A stretch of DNA of 64,000 nt from Burkholderiaceae bacterium (GCA_004323695.1 SCRU01000059.1:171301-235300); one strand, 5' to 3'. Shown: positions 17,519 through 26,005, counted from the first letter of the stretch. Numbers and translations: made by a program. The notes: a model not told the origin generated them from the sequence alone.

Positions 17519-17815
17519 CAGATGACTTCTTTGATGATTATTTCATAAAGATACATCATAACGAACTAACGTGAAACATGGGCGTAAAAGATATACAGGA
17601 ATTGATTCCTTTTGGTTCTAAATCTCACACAGGAAAACATCATGATGTGATGTTGATGATTGTTTTTATGTTGCGTCGGCTGACGCCGAAAGACCGAACA
17701 CCCAATTCAAAACCCCTGCTCGCCAGTCGCTGCGCCAAGCCCGCCTCGGCGCTATCGCGCCTCGGCCTACAGGAAATGGTTCCCAGAGTGGATTGATCCC
17801 ACTGGAGTTTCCCCC
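17519..17815. other. intergenic spacer with small palindrome
   Basis: This 297 bp region is AT-richer than its neighbours. AACATCA and TGATGTT form a 7-bp inverted repeat around a 5-bp spacer at 17638-17656, overlapping the palindrome CATCATGATG. It is a possible operator for the minus-strand genes below it. No convincing coding frame seen. Confidence 0.45.
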
Positions 17816-18358
17816 TCAAGGAGCTGATTCCGCTGGTTCTTGGTGTTCCTGGCAGCAATCGGTTCCTGGTCCTTGCGTTCTTACTGAAGCGTCATCATCG
17901 AGAACGATGTTGTGTTTGGAGACTTCTTCCTCAAGGGACAGTGCGAAGGAGATCGCCAGGGCAAGATCATCCTGCTTGAAATCGGCCCAGATGCGTCCAG
18001 AGGTCTCATCGAAGGTGGCGGGTCCGACGTGATGGGCGAGCTGTGGAAAATGGTTTGAGAACTGGTACTTCAGCTGCCGGCTGATGGCCTCGGGGTTCTG
18101 ATCGCTGAGCTGTGCCTTGAAGACATCACTTAGGCCCGTCCACAAGGAGTAAGTGGTCCTCAGAGAACTGCAGGGGTGGTCTTTCCCGTAGGCCCAGACG
18201 GCCAACGGGCCAGGTTGAAAGACTTTGCGCCACAGCCGAACCTTTCCAAAATCATGGTAGGAATGGGTGACAGTGGAGCCGCTTTCCGTGGAATCGATGG
18301 CGTCCTCAACCCAGTAGACGCTGCTCGATGGCGTATAGACCGGTGTTTGATTTTTCAT
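17816..18358 (-). CDS. hypothetical protein, 180 aa
   Basis: A strong Shine-Dalgarno (AGGAG, 7 bp) precedes the ATG. The protein is soluble and aromatic-rich in its first half, with a charged C-terminal tail. No family recognised. It sits 23 bp downstream of the WGR-ligase gene and is probably cotranscribed with it. Confidence 0.6.
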   Translation of the reverse strand: MKNQTPVYTPSSSVYWVEDAIDSTESGSTVTHSYHDFGKVRLWRKVFQPGPLAVWAYGKDHPCSSLRTTYSLWTGLSDVFKAQLSDQNPEAISRQLKYQFSNHFPQLAHHVGPATFDETSGRIWADFKQDDLALAISFALSLEEEVSKHNIVLDDDASVRTQGPGTDCCQEHQEPAESAP

Positions 18359-18381
18359 GTGAGTTCTCCTGTTTGATGTTG

Positions 18382-19539
18382 TCAGGCCCGGGGCTGATCC
18401 TGGGTGGCGGCGCTTTCGGTTTCCAACTCGTCGTCTGAGCCGGCATCGGGTTCCGAATCCGTACTCGCGCCACGCACTTTGATGCGCTTGACCTGGGAGA
18501 GCACGGCATCCTGCGGGGTCATGTCGGGGCGCGGTCCCTTGTAGACAGGCTGCTCGAACTTGCCGTTAGCGAAGCGGTAGAGGTAGCGCACTTCGACCAG
18601 GGCGCCGACTTGCGGGATAACTTCGTTGGATGGGATCGTGACGTTGCCCATGTCGACCATGGCCCCATCAGAATCGCGAAGCCCCACGGCCACGGAGCGT
18701 TTGGCGTTGACACGGATCACCTCGCAGGTCGAGCTCTCTTGGAACTTGAATTTCAGGCTGACAGCGCTGCGGCCGGAGGCGAACGGTGCATTCAGGTCCT
18801 TGAGAACATAACCTTCACCGTTGTTCTCCAGGATGCTGGCCGCGCGCCGGCGCTTGACGTCGGTGGAGATGTCGAGCCGCAGCACGTTCATCCACTCCGT
18901 CACAAAAGAGGCGTGAAGTTCCATCAGCCTGCGGTATCTGATCCTAAAGGGTTGATGACGCAGATCGGCGCCGTTGAGCTCCAACAGGTCGAAGGCAAGG
19001 TAACAGTCCCCGACGTGCTCACCGGCGATGACGGTGCGCCCTGAGAATCCTTGGAGATTTTCGCCCCAGTGTTTTGGCAAATCCACGAATAGCCCCAGGC
19101 GGTTGGTGCCCTGCAGCTGATGGCCCTCGATGATGAGGATCCGGTTCTCGCCATCAGCTTTTTCCTGCAATCCCCAGTTCGGGTCGAGCATGTATCGGTC
19201 GAGATCTTGTTCTTCGATGGCTGTGGGTAGCTGCGGCAGCTCGCCGCTCTTGCGCCCCGCAAGCTCACTGGAGGTGTAGAGGGTACCGGACTGATCCGGC
19301 GTATAGCCCTTGCTGGTTTTCTCCTTCACCAGCTTGGTGTAGGCCTTGAGCGCCTCCGCGTAGCTGGTGGGGCTGGAGGTCTTGGTTCCGGTCTTGAGCG
19401 AGCCGCCGCGCGGGCCGTAGGCAAAGTCGCAGACCCAGCCAGATCCCTGCTCTCGCAGGTGCGCCTGGTAGACCTTGTCGCTACTGCCTTCGGTGAAGTA
19501 CAGATGAACGGATTGAGGCTGCTGGTCGGCTGTGCTCAT
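18382..19539 (-). CDS. WGR-domain ATP-dependent DNA ligase-like protein
   Basis: The 385-residue protein has AAGGAG before its start. Residues about 10-75 form a WGR-like domain (VHLYFTEGSSDKVYQ, WVCDFAYGPRGG). The rest is an ATP-dependent ligase adenylation domain: motif I EKADGENR with adenylated Lys127, FDLLELNG (183-190), EGYVLK (242-247) and LKFKF (262-266), then an OB-like part and an acidic tail. It should seal DNA nicks by ATP-dependent adenylation. The WGR fusion, seen also in PARPs, suggests targeting to DNA ends. Neighbouring nuclease and methylase genes support a DNA-processing operon. Confidence 0.85.
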   Translation of the reverse strand: MSTADQQPQSVHLYFTEGSSDKVYQAHLREQGSGWVCDFAYGPRGGSLKTGTKTSSPTSYAEALKAYTKLVKEKTSKGYTPDQSGTLYTSSELAGRKSGELPQLPTAIEEQDLDRYMLDPNWGLQEKADGENRILIIEGHQLQGTNRLGLFVDLPKHWGENLQGFSGRTVIAGEHVGDCYLAFDLLELNGADLRHQPFRIRYRRLMELHASFVTEWMNVLRLDISTDVKRRRAASILENNGEGYVLKDLNAPFASGRSAVSLKFKFQESSTCEVIRVNAKRSVAVGLRDSDGAMVDMGNVTIPSNEVIPQVGALVEVRYLYRFANGKFEQPVYKGPRPDMTPQDAVLSQVKRIKVRGASTDSEPDAGSDDELETESAATQDQPRA

Positions 19540-19559
19540 GGGGGACTCCTTGGGTGAAT

Positions 19560-19964
19560 TCAGGTCGGTTCCGGGAAGAGAATGGCGGCCAGCGCGATGG
19601 GGGCCTCATCGCCCCCGAACATGCGGGTGAGCAGGTTCTGGCGGCCGTTTTGGTCGAGCTGCAACAATCCCCAGTTGATGAATCGGGCGCCCGCGGCCGT
19701 CAGTGCCAGATAGTTGGGCCAGACGTGGCACTGCACAGGGTGGTGGCCTGCGCCTTCGACATATTCCGGGTGGAACTTGTGCCTGGTGGCGACCCAGGCG
19801 GCGCAATCGGCCCTTGGGTTTTCGGAGTTGCCGCGATGGAACTCCTGGACATACGACTGTTCGTCGTGGTCCATTACCCGCCAGATAACCTCTGGCTTCT
19901 CGTGCATTGCCTCGCCGATGCGCGCGCGCGCTGCGTTATCGATCAAAATTTTTCCGCTTGTCAT
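19560..19964 (-). CDS. hypothetical protein, 134 aa
   Basis: The start overlaps the methylase stop (ATGA). The protein is a compact soluble domain rich in Trp, His and Cys (CAAW, HPVQCHVWPNY) with no recognised family. Its position between the Dam-like methylase and the WGR ligase suggests a linked function. Confidence 0.6.
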   Translation of the reverse strand: MTSGKILIDNAARARIGEAMHEKPEVIWRVMDHDEQSYVQEFHRGNSENPRADCAAWVATRHKFHPEYVEGAGHHPVQCHVWPNYLALTAAGARFINWGLLQLDQNGRQNLLTRMFGGDEAPIALAAILFPEPT

Positions 19965-20527
19965 TTCATGTCCAGTTCGACCTGGTCAGATTCTTTGATT
20001 CGTATCAACTGGCCTTCAAGGCCGGATGCCTGCAGCGCTTGCACGTTGGCTTCGCCATAGGCCGCCAAGACGGAAGGCGCCCCGGCGTTCACGGCCGCGC
20101 GGGTGCCACCCACATGGTGGAAGTGCAGCCTTCCGCGCAGGAACAGCACCGCATCGGCGCGGCTCCAGATGTGCTCGAAGAACATCGTCGTCTCGGTTCG
20201 AGCGAAGATCAGCGCCATACCGTCACCGTGGTCTGCCAGACGCTTCAGCCAGTGCGCGGTTCCAAGCCCATACGGCGGGTTGCACCAGATGCGGCCCGCC
20301 CATGGCTGCGCCAGCCCATCGTCCTCGATGCTGTAGTGGCGCGACGCCATGTCCCACGGGCGGCGGTGGTCCGCCGGGGCGCAAGGATCCAGATCGAAGA
20401 CCCCAAGCGCCTTGATGATGTGCGGCGGCGTGAGCCACTCGTCCTTTTGCATGGCTGGACTGTGGTGACCTCCCATGCCAAGCCCCCGGCGTCCTTTGAA
20501 ATTGTGCCCCTGGAGTTGTTCGATCAT
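19961..20527 (-). CDS. phage-type DNA N6-adenine methyltransferase
   Basis: The ATG at 20527 overlaps the upstream TGA and gives 188 residues; earlier in-frame starts lie inside the nuclease gene. DEWLTPP (29-35), FDLDPCA (44-50) and the catalytic NPPY (83-86) are the hallmarks of phage Dam-like methylases (Pfam DNA_N-6-adenine MTase), which methylate adenine using S-adenosylmethionine. No cognate restriction enzyme is adjacent. The probable role is self-protection or marking of the element. Confidence 0.88.
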   Translation of the reverse strand: MIEQLQGHNFKGRRGLGMGGHHSPAMQKDEWLTPPHIIKALGVFDLDPCAPADHRRPWDMASRHYSIEDDGLAQPWAGRIWCNPPYGLGTAHWLKRLADHGDGMALIFARTETTMFFEHIWSRADAVLFLRGRLHFHHVGGTRAAVNAGAPSVLAAYGEANVQALQASGLEGQLIRIKESDQVELDMK

Positions 20528-21039
20528 GATCTGTCCGACTGCCATTTCATGACCAGCTCGGTGAATTGTTCGAGCGAGCGGGCGACGCCGACGAGCCACC
20601 CGTCAGCCAGCGCGGTTTGCAGGAACTCATCCTGCTCATCGCTGAGAGCGCCCTTTTGCGACTTGATCTCGATGGCCAGGCCGCGATATAGGCCCTTGGG
20701 GCTTGAGAAGGGCAGCAGCCAGTCGACCACACCCTTGCGCACGCCCATGGCGCGCATCTTGCCGGCCTCGCCGCGGCTGCGTTTGCCGCCATTGGGTACG
20801 TGGGTGAGCCAGCGCAGTTGCGGAAGGAGAGCTTCGTGTGCGAAGACCCAGGCGGCGCACTCACGGTGGATCTGATCTTCGCTGGGCATGCCGCCAGCCA
20901 GCAGGCGGCGCGATCTGCTGCGCGAGCGTGCACTGATTCGACTGGTGGTGGTCTGCGGAGCCGTTTTCAGCTCCTGGCGGTATCTTTCGATGCTCCAGCG
21001 CTCGAATCGGGCGCCGGCGCGGGAAGGAGTAAGACTCAT
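20524..21039 (-). CDS. VRR-NUC domain nuclease
   Basis: The 171-residue protein has a basic, low-complexity N-terminus (about 1-50) and a VRR-NUC core. This is E..IHRECAAWVFAH, THVPNGGKRSRGEAGKM, GVVDWLLP with Asp106, and LAIEIKSQKGALSDEQDEFL with the E-x-K pair at 124-126, the metal-dependent PD-(D/E)XK layout of phage replication-repair nucleases (small FAN1 relatives). A start at 20889 would remove the basic extension. Coupled to the methylase downstream. Confidence 0.88.
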   Translation of the reverse strand: MSLTPSRAGARFERWSIERYRQELKTAPQTTTSRISARSRSRSRRLLAGGMPSEDQIHRECAAWVFAHEALLPQLRWLTHVPNGGKRSRGEAGKMRAMGVRKGVVDWLLPFSSPKGLYRGLAIEIKSQKGALSDEQDEFLQTALADGWLVGVARSLEQFTELVMKWQSDRS

Positions 21040-21060
21040 CGGCTCTTGCGCTTCCCGGCT

Positions 21061-21447
21061 TCAGGCTTTGCCCATCCGTTGGCCAGCCTGATCGGTGCCG
21101 CTCTTCCTGGCAGTGGGCAAAGAGACCTTGAAGTCGCAGCCCTTGAACTGGGCGACCAGCCCGTTTTTATCAAGCCAGTCTTCGGCGATCTCGCTCAAGA
21201 GGCCGTCCACCTGCAACTTGTGTGTGGTCTTGACGGCAATATGGTCTTCCATATCCTTGAAGACCATTCCGATATTGAGTCGATCAATTTCGACGACCTG
21301 CCGCGGGAGTTCGACTGATTGGACCTGGATGCGGCCGTTCTTCAGGCTCACGAGGACGACTGAGCCTCCGAAGATGGCGCCGACAACGCCAGCGACGAAG
21401 CCTATCAGCACCAGGTAGATGAGAGTGGATGTGGCAATGGCTCCCAT
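21061..21447 (-). CDS. single-pass membrane protein, 128 aa
   Basis: I chose the ATG at 21447, 4 bp after the upstream stop and preceded by AGGGGTG; a longer frame exists but would run back through the upstream gene. Residues 4-31 form a membrane helix (LIYLVLIGFVAGVVGAIFGG), followed by a soluble domain of about 95 residues. No family recognised. Confidence 0.65.
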   Translation of the reverse strand: MGAIATSTLIYLVLIGFVAGVVGAIFGGSVVLVSLKNGRIQVQSVELPRQVVEIDRLNIGMVFKDMEDHIAVKTTHKLQVDGLLSEIAEDWLDKNGLVAQFKGCDFKVSLPTARKSGTDQAGQRMGKA

Positions 21448-21451
21448 GGTG

Positions 21452-22126
21452 TCACCCCTGCATCGAAAATGAAGGGGCTGAATGGGTATTTGCCGGCTCC
21501 GGTTTGCTGGCATCCAAGGAGCGCAGCAACGCGAGGCCTTCGGCTTTGCGCCGCGCTCGCTCCTCGCTGGACATGGGTGTGTTGCCCAGCCGAAGCTCAT
21601 GGCCATCGACATTGCAGGTGAGGGTCTTTCTGTCCCACACTGCGAATGCGAAGGAGACCTTGGTCACTGCCTGGACCGCGCCAAGGGCGACCAGTGTGTG
21701 CGGGTACCCGTCGCTGTCGAAGAGCGGTGCCACCCAATCAACGGACTCATTGGGCCTGCCGGGATAGTGAGATTGCGAAACCACACCGGCATTTGGACGA
21801 AGCGGATCGAGGGGAGAGTTCTCGGTGTTTCGCGGCGTGGCCGGGTTGTCCGAGAGCTCGCGCAGCGAGTCCTTGACTTGATGACCCACGTAGCTGCCGC
21901 CGCGCTGAAAGCCGAACCAGAATGCGTCAATGTGCGAGTCGACATAGCTGCCGCCGTCCCGCGACCGCTTGAACAAGGATTGGTACAGGCCCGGGTCGAT
22001 GTTGGCCGGCAGCATCGAGTGCAGCTCATTCTCGAAGGACTTGCGCAGTCCTTCGATCTTGGTGGTGTCGGACTTGGCCTGATTGACCAAATCAAACGGG
22101 GTGGGTGGAGTTGGAGTAGCGTGCAT
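21452..22126 (-). CDS. hypothetical protein, 224 aa
   Basis: A soluble protein with a helical N-terminal part (about 10-90) and a Pro-rich linker. A beta-rich section (about 130-180) contains GYPHTLVALGAV. It starts 4 bp after the membrane protein's stop. Function not recognised. Confidence 0.6.
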   Translation of the reverse strand: MHATPTPPTPFDLVNQAKSDTTKIEGLRKSFENELHSMLPANIDPGLYQSLFKRSRDGGSYVDSHIDAFWFGFQRGGSYVGHQVKDSLRELSDNPATPRNTENSPLDPLRPNAGVVSQSHYPGRPNESVDWVAPLFDSDGYPHTLVALGAVQAVTKVSFAFAVWDRKTLTCNVDGHELRLGNTPMSSEERARRKAEGLALLRSLDASKPEPANTHSAPSFSMQG

Positions 22127-22129
22127 GCT

Positions 22130-22507
22130 TTATTCGGGTGCAAAGTGGATCGCCCATGCCTTGGAGTTGGCGGTTTGCACCGCGTGCTTGATGCCTGGAT
22201 TCAGGACTAGAGGAGCTTGCGTGCCGCGGTCTTCCATGTCACTGCTTTTCAATTCACGCCGGCAGGCATGCAACCCCTTGATGGAAGTCCACAGGAAGAA
22301 TGCGTTTTGCACGATCACGCCCCAGACTGGCGCCTCGGGCACGGTCATGGCCCAGAGAATCCAGGCGATGTTGCTCACCAGCCAGCACATCCAGCCCAGG
22401 TACGAGAGGCGGTCATAGCGAGAAACGAGCAAGGCACCCACAACGCTGATGACGGCGCAAATCATGTCCATGCTGATGTGGAAGAGGTGAAAGTGAATCG
22501 AGTCCAT
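22130..22507 (-). CDS. small integral membrane protein
   Basis: Three hydrophobic segments (about residues 10-30, 34-54 and 60-80 from the ATG at 22507) and a basic C-terminus. The layout, with GWMCWLVSNIAWILWA and IVQNAFFLWTSIKGL, resembles PnuC-like or YgjV-like small membrane proteins of phages and plasmids. A TTG at 22537 would add ten residues; neither start has a good ribosome-binding site. It is probably the first gene of the long minus-strand run. Confidence 0.65.
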   Translation of the reverse strand: MDSIHFHLFHISMDMICAVISVVGALLVSRYDRLSYLGWMCWLVSNIAWILWAMTVPEAPVWGVIVQNAFFLWTSIKGLHACRRELKSSDMEDRGTQAPLVLNPGIKHAVQTANSKAWAIHFAPE

Positions 22508-22563
22508 GCGTGCCAACGTTTCAGTTAGAGGGTTCAAGGAGGATGCAATTTTCTTGGCGGGAA

Positions 22564-22616
22564 AATCATCCTTGACTCATTATTAAGTTTGCATCATGCT
22601 ACTGTCAAGGATGATT
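22564..22616. promoter_or_regulatory. 13-bp inverted repeat spanning divergent promoters
   Basis: AATCATCCTTGAC (22564-22576) and its exact reverse complement (22604-22616) flank 27 bp. Each arm ends in a -35 box. On the minus strand TTGACA (22603-22608) is followed after 18 bp by AATAAT (22579-22584), a near-consensus promoter for the genes from 22507 down. On the plus strand TTGACT starts at 22572, with a weaker -10. A dimeric repressor bound here could control both directions. Confidence 0.75.
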
Positions 22617-22625
22617 AGTACGGCG

Positions 22626-22991
22626 ATGGATGGAATTTATCAAACTTCGGGCCGTTTCGGAAAAAAGATTTCCAAAGTGAAATTGAATCCAACGCAACAG
22701 GTCCCTTACTGGCTGTATCTGCTTGAGTGCGAGGGAGATCGGCTCTATGCCGGGATCGCTCTGGATGTAGAGCAAAGGTACTTTCAGCACGTCTTTGGCA
22801 TGGGCGCAAAGTTCACCCGCGGCTTTACGCCCAAGCGGGTCGTGGCTGCGCGCCAGTATGCGAACAAGGGCGATGCTCTGCGCGCGGAGCTTCAGCTCAA
22901 GGCACTGCCACGAGCGAAGAAGATTGCGTTTTTCGAGGATCTCCCGCCCGGCGAGGCATGCGATTGCGATACTCGCCAATCGCTCTCTTAG
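22626..22991 (+). CDS. GIY-YIG domain protein
   Basis: The domain begins YWLYLLECEGDRLYAGIA, with the tyrosine and YAG forming the GIY-YIG pair. DVEQRYFQH supplies the conserved Arg, and GAKFTRGFTP matches UvrC/YhbQ-type single-domain GIY-YIG nucleases. I prefer the ATG at 22626 because earlier ATGs at 22596 and 22611 fall in the promoter/operator; this is uncertain. YhbQ-like proteins have a nuclease fold but poorly defined substrates. Confidence 0.82.
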   Translation: MDGIYQTSGRFGKKISKVKLNPTQQVPYWLYLLECEGDRLYAGIALDVEQRYFQHVFGMGAKFTRGFTPKRVVAARQYANKGDALRAELQLKALPRAKKIAFFEDLPPGEACDCDTRQSLS

Positions 22992-23001
22992 TGGATGAAT
23001 C

Positions 23002-23799
23002 ATGGACGAACTGAATACCGATCCGGCTTATCCGCTGGATCAAATGCTCGAGCTCGACTCCGACAAGCAGGCCGTGCTTCTTCGCACGCTGCAAAAGCAG
23101 GGAAGCGACTTTCTTCTCCTGCACAACCTGCTGAAGGAAAGCCCGAACCCCGTGCCGCGAGAGGTGGTCCGCTGCGTGCTCTCAACCAACGAGTCGCGGC
23201 TGAAGGAACTGTGCGCGCTCACTGGGGTTGAATTGGACACCGCCTCCGAAATCGAGCGTCGCTACGCCGACATTCGGCGCGCCAACGAGCGGGTGCGTGA
23301 GCTCGAGCGCGAACTCGGCAAGGGCGGCAGCCCGAAGCAAACCGCAGCACATCTGAAGGTACTCTCCGAAAACTTGAGCAAATGGTGGCGCAGCGATGGA
23401 TTCGGCCACGTGAGCGAGATTTTGTTCACGGACTGGGGCCACGCCAAAGCGGAACTGTCGTGCCATCTCTTCGGCGGATTTCGCCTGGTCGACTCGCCAA
23501 CACCGGTCTCGGACGAGGCGAACAAGGCGGCCTGGATGAAGGCGCTGCAGGCACGGGGTTTCGTGCTGCACGCAGCCTCAGATGGGCGCGATACCGCGCT
23601 GGTGGACTGCGACGCTTCGCGCGCGGCGCTGGAGCGGACCATTGCCGCCACACTGCCTTCGGCCAAGATCAGCAAGACAGAGAACCACTACGATTCACGC
23701 AGCTGCCAAATGATTCTGAAGTCCGTGAATGTCTTCGTTTATGACCTTGACGATCTGCAAGGCCTCAAGCCTAGCTCAGTCTGGGAAGCGGAGGACTGA
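23002..23799 (+). CDS. hypothetical coiled-coil protein, 265 aa
   Basis: It starts 10 bp after the GIY-YIG gene and is probably cotranscribed. Residues about 85-115 form a strongly charged coiled coil (RRANERVRELERELG). The C-terminal 150 residues look globular. No family recognised. Confidence 0.6.
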   Translation: MDELNTDPAYPLDQMLELDSDKQAVLLRTLQKQGSDFLLLHNLLKESPNPVPREVVRCVLSTNESRLKELCALTGVELDTASEIERRYADIRRANERVRELERELGKGGSPKQTAAHLKVLSENLSKWWRSDGFGHVSEILFTDWGHAKAELSCHLFGGFRLVDSPTPVSDEANKAAWMKALQARGFVLHAASDGRDTALVDCDASRAALERTIAATLPSAKISKTENHYDSRSCQMILKSVNVFVYDLDDLQGLKPSSVWEAED

Positions 23800-23836
23800 A
23801 GCTGTAACCTCATGAGGACTTCGCACGGTAGGCGTT

Positions 23837-24940
23837 CTAGGCTGGCTTGGCGTTCAATATCTTCTTGATCGCCTGGACCGTGAAGTTGCTCTTCATTCCA
23901 AGCTGCCTGGACACCTGAGTGTCCGGCACCCCAAGGGCGATCAGGCGGGCCGCGTAGGCGTTGCGTACAAGCTGCGGCCCCTGAAATTCTGCTTTGATGC
24001 CAATCGACTCCAGTGTGCGCAGGACACAGTCCTTGATGACACGCTCGGCCAGGTCTGGGGCGATGGGGCTGCGCCCGATCTTGCCTGCGGGCACTTTGCC
24101 TTGATCTTCGGCGCGACCGGACGACTGCGTCGGCGCGCCAAGGAACAGGCGCTTGGGTGTTCTCGGGTCGGCCAGGCGGGTGTGCCGCACAGTCAGGCCC
24201 TCGCGGATCGGCAGCCAGTGGCCAAGGGCCCCGGCCAACAATTCTCGCCCCGTCAATTTGCGTGAGGCCACCTGGCGATGCCCTGGGGCGTTGATCACCA
24301 CTGAGCCGTCGCCTTGCAATGTGACGTTGCGTGGGATCAGCTTGCAGATCTCGGAGAGCTTCAGGCCGCATTCGGAGACGACCAGGCGCAGGGCCGCGTT
24401 GCGCGCCGGAGCCCAGCTGCGCGGCGCTGCGCGCATTTCCTCGTGCAGCATCGTCAATGCCGTGCGCTCGTAGGCGTCCAGAAAGGCAGCGGCCGAAGGA
24501 AGTACCGGCTGCGAGTCGAACCGGCTTTGCTGGCGCCGGCGATCCAGGACCGGCGCAGCTGGGTTTTGCGCTACTAAGCCGCAGACCACCAGGTGCGCAT
24601 AGACCCGGTGGATCTCGGCCAGGTAGGTGCGTATCGTTCGGATGCTGGCCGGGGTGTCGCCGCGGCCACGAAGGCTCGTCAGGAACGCATCGATGTGTTC
24701 TGCGCGGACCTGGTGCAGATGCAGCCTGTGTCCGGCCAGCCAGCGGCAGAATTTCCCCCACAGACTGAAGTACAGGAGGTTGCTGTGTTCGGCATACCGT
24801 TTCCCGTCCTGGCCGTCTTCACGTGACTTTTGCCAGCTGAGGGTGGCGCGCCATCGCCGGTGAGCATCCACAGGGTCTGTCAACCAGGGGCGGCCGTCTC
24901 CTGGTTGTTGCTCTGATTGACGGGTAGGGTCTCGTGGCAT
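23837..24940 (-). CDS. tyrosine recombinase-like protein lacking catalytic residues
   Basis: The 367-residue protein has an N-terminal SAM-like core-binding domain (about 50-130, LYFSLWGKFCRWLAGH) and a C-terminal phage-integrase fold. The expected catalytic set is eroded: the first Arg (G-x-R-x-SE) is Lys in GLKLSEI (about 190), HxxRH is QLVRN (about 323), LGH is LGM, and no nucleophilic Tyr follows in KSNFTVQAIKKIL. Only the second Arg survives. It may bind DNA without cleaving it, or be an accessory recombinase. Confidence 0.75.
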   Translation of the reverse strand: MPRDPTRQSEQQPGDGRPWLTDPVDAHRRWRATLSWQKSREDGQDGKRYAEHSNLLYFSLWGKFCRWLAGHRLHLHQVRAEHIDAFLTSLRGRGDTPASIRTIRTYLAEIHRVYAHLVVCGLVAQNPAAPVLDRRRQQSRFDSQPVLPSAAAFLDAYERTALTMLHEEMRAAPRSWAPARNAALRLVVSECGLKLSEICKLIPRNVTLQGDGSVVINAPGHRQVASRKLTGRELLAGALGHWLPIREGLTVRHTRLADPRTPKRLFLGAPTQSSGRAEDQGKVPAGKIGRSPIAPDLAERVIKDCVLRTLESIGIKAEFQGPQLVRNAYAARLIALGVPDTQVSRQLGMKSNFTVQAIKKILNAKPA

Positions 24941-24979
24941 GGCTTCTCTTCGAAATCGATGTTGAATCCTAACTGCTGT

Positions 24980-25054
24980 TTAATTTAGTTGTGGGGTTGG
25001 CGGCTCAAATGGGGCAAATTCGACGTGCAGATCGGAGAGGACAAGGATCTTCAT
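24980..25054 (-). pseudogene. truncated metallophosphoesterase N-terminus
   Basis: Twenty-four codons begin with MKILVLSDLHVEFAPFEPP, the N-terminus of calcineurin-like metallophosphoesterases (the SDLH-x-E metal-binding start), then stop after five unrelated residues. It starts 18 bp after the lipoprotein gene, on the same strand, and is cut off about 40 bp before the degenerate recombinase gene. I infer a gene broken by insertion or deletion at about 24995. Confidence 0.7.
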
Positions 25055-25072
25055 TGGCGCGCTTGGTCTCTA

Positions 25073-26005
25073 CTACTGCACGCTGTAGTTGGTGATCACG
25101 GTCTTTCCCTGGCCGCTCAAGACTTCGGTGCCGATCTCCACCATGTCAAGGTAGTAGGAGGCCGGGATGTAGCCACGATTCACCGCGTCATGCGCAAAGC
25201 TCGCGATGTTGATGTTGAGGTTGCTGATGGGCGACGTCGCGTAGTAAGCGACGTAGGGCCACGAGCCGTGGCTCGATGGCATCTGGAACTGTCGAATGTT
25301 GTAGGTTGCTCCGTCAATGGGCACGTTCAGCGCCACAAAGGCCGTTGGCCCAAGCGGCTGCGGAAAATTCCAGTCGGCGATGACCATCAACTCGCCTTCT
25401 TCGTTGGGAGACGCAGTTGATGTACTGCTGAAAAACACATCGAATGACGAGTCGAAGTAGCAGGGGGCTACAGCGCAAGTTGTCGCGAGTTTGCCGGTTG
25501 CAACCAGGCTTGGCAGGTTCGAGAGAGGCGCTGGTAGCAGCGGCGTGGTTGACGGGTTGTAGGAGTTCTGCTGTCCGAACTGGATGTTCGGGTAGGTCTT
25601 CACGTCCGAATTGGTGGATGCAAAGTTCCAGTCGAACTCGGCGACGGTCACACCGCCAGGCGAGGCGATCGTCGCCCCAGTACATTGCGACCAAGATGTC
25701 GCGGCGCCTGGGTTCCAGATGTTGCTGTAGATGTTGTAGGTGCCGAAAGTCCGGTACGAACCAGAGTCGTCCAGGTTCTGCATGCTGGAGTCGTAGCAAA
25801 TGGGCGCGAACGTTTTGATCTGTGCGTTCGTGGTCGGCGTGCTCACTGGTGTCGTTGTCGTCGGCGCGGGTAGGGGTGCAGTCGCTCCAACGATCGGCTC
25901 AGCCGGATTGTTTGAATCAGGAGCTGGCCCGCCACCACCGCCACATGCCGACAAGGCTGCCGCGAGGACAAATGGGACGAGGTTTCTGTTGATGAATGTC
26001 GACAT
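25073..26005 (-). CDS. hypothetical lipoprotein, 310 aa
   Basis: The ATG at 26005 gives a lipoprotein signal with lipobox ALSAC followed by a glycine run and a Pro/Thr-rich linker (about 22-60). An earlier in-frame start would place 21 residues before the signal. The mature domain is Ser/Thr/Asn/Tyr-rich and beta-like, with cysteines at intervals. No family recognised. The glycine-rich start is like that of the CAP-domain lipoprotein in this window. Confidence 0.7.
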   Translation of the reverse strand: MSTFINRNLVPFVLAAALSACGGGGGPAPDSNNPAEPIVGATAPLPAPTTTTPVSTPTTNAQIKTFAPICYDSSMQNLDDSGSYRTFGTYNIYSNIWNPGAATSWSQCTGATIASPGGVTVAEFDWNFASTNSDVKTYPNIQFGQQNSYNPSTTPLLPAPLSNLPSLVATGKLATTCAVAPCYFDSSFDVFFSSTSTASPNEEGELMVIADWNFPQPLGPTAFVALNVPIDGATYNIRQFQMPSSHGSWPYVAYYATSPISNLNINIASFAHDAVNRGYIPASYYLDMVEIGTEVLSGQGKTVITNYSVQ

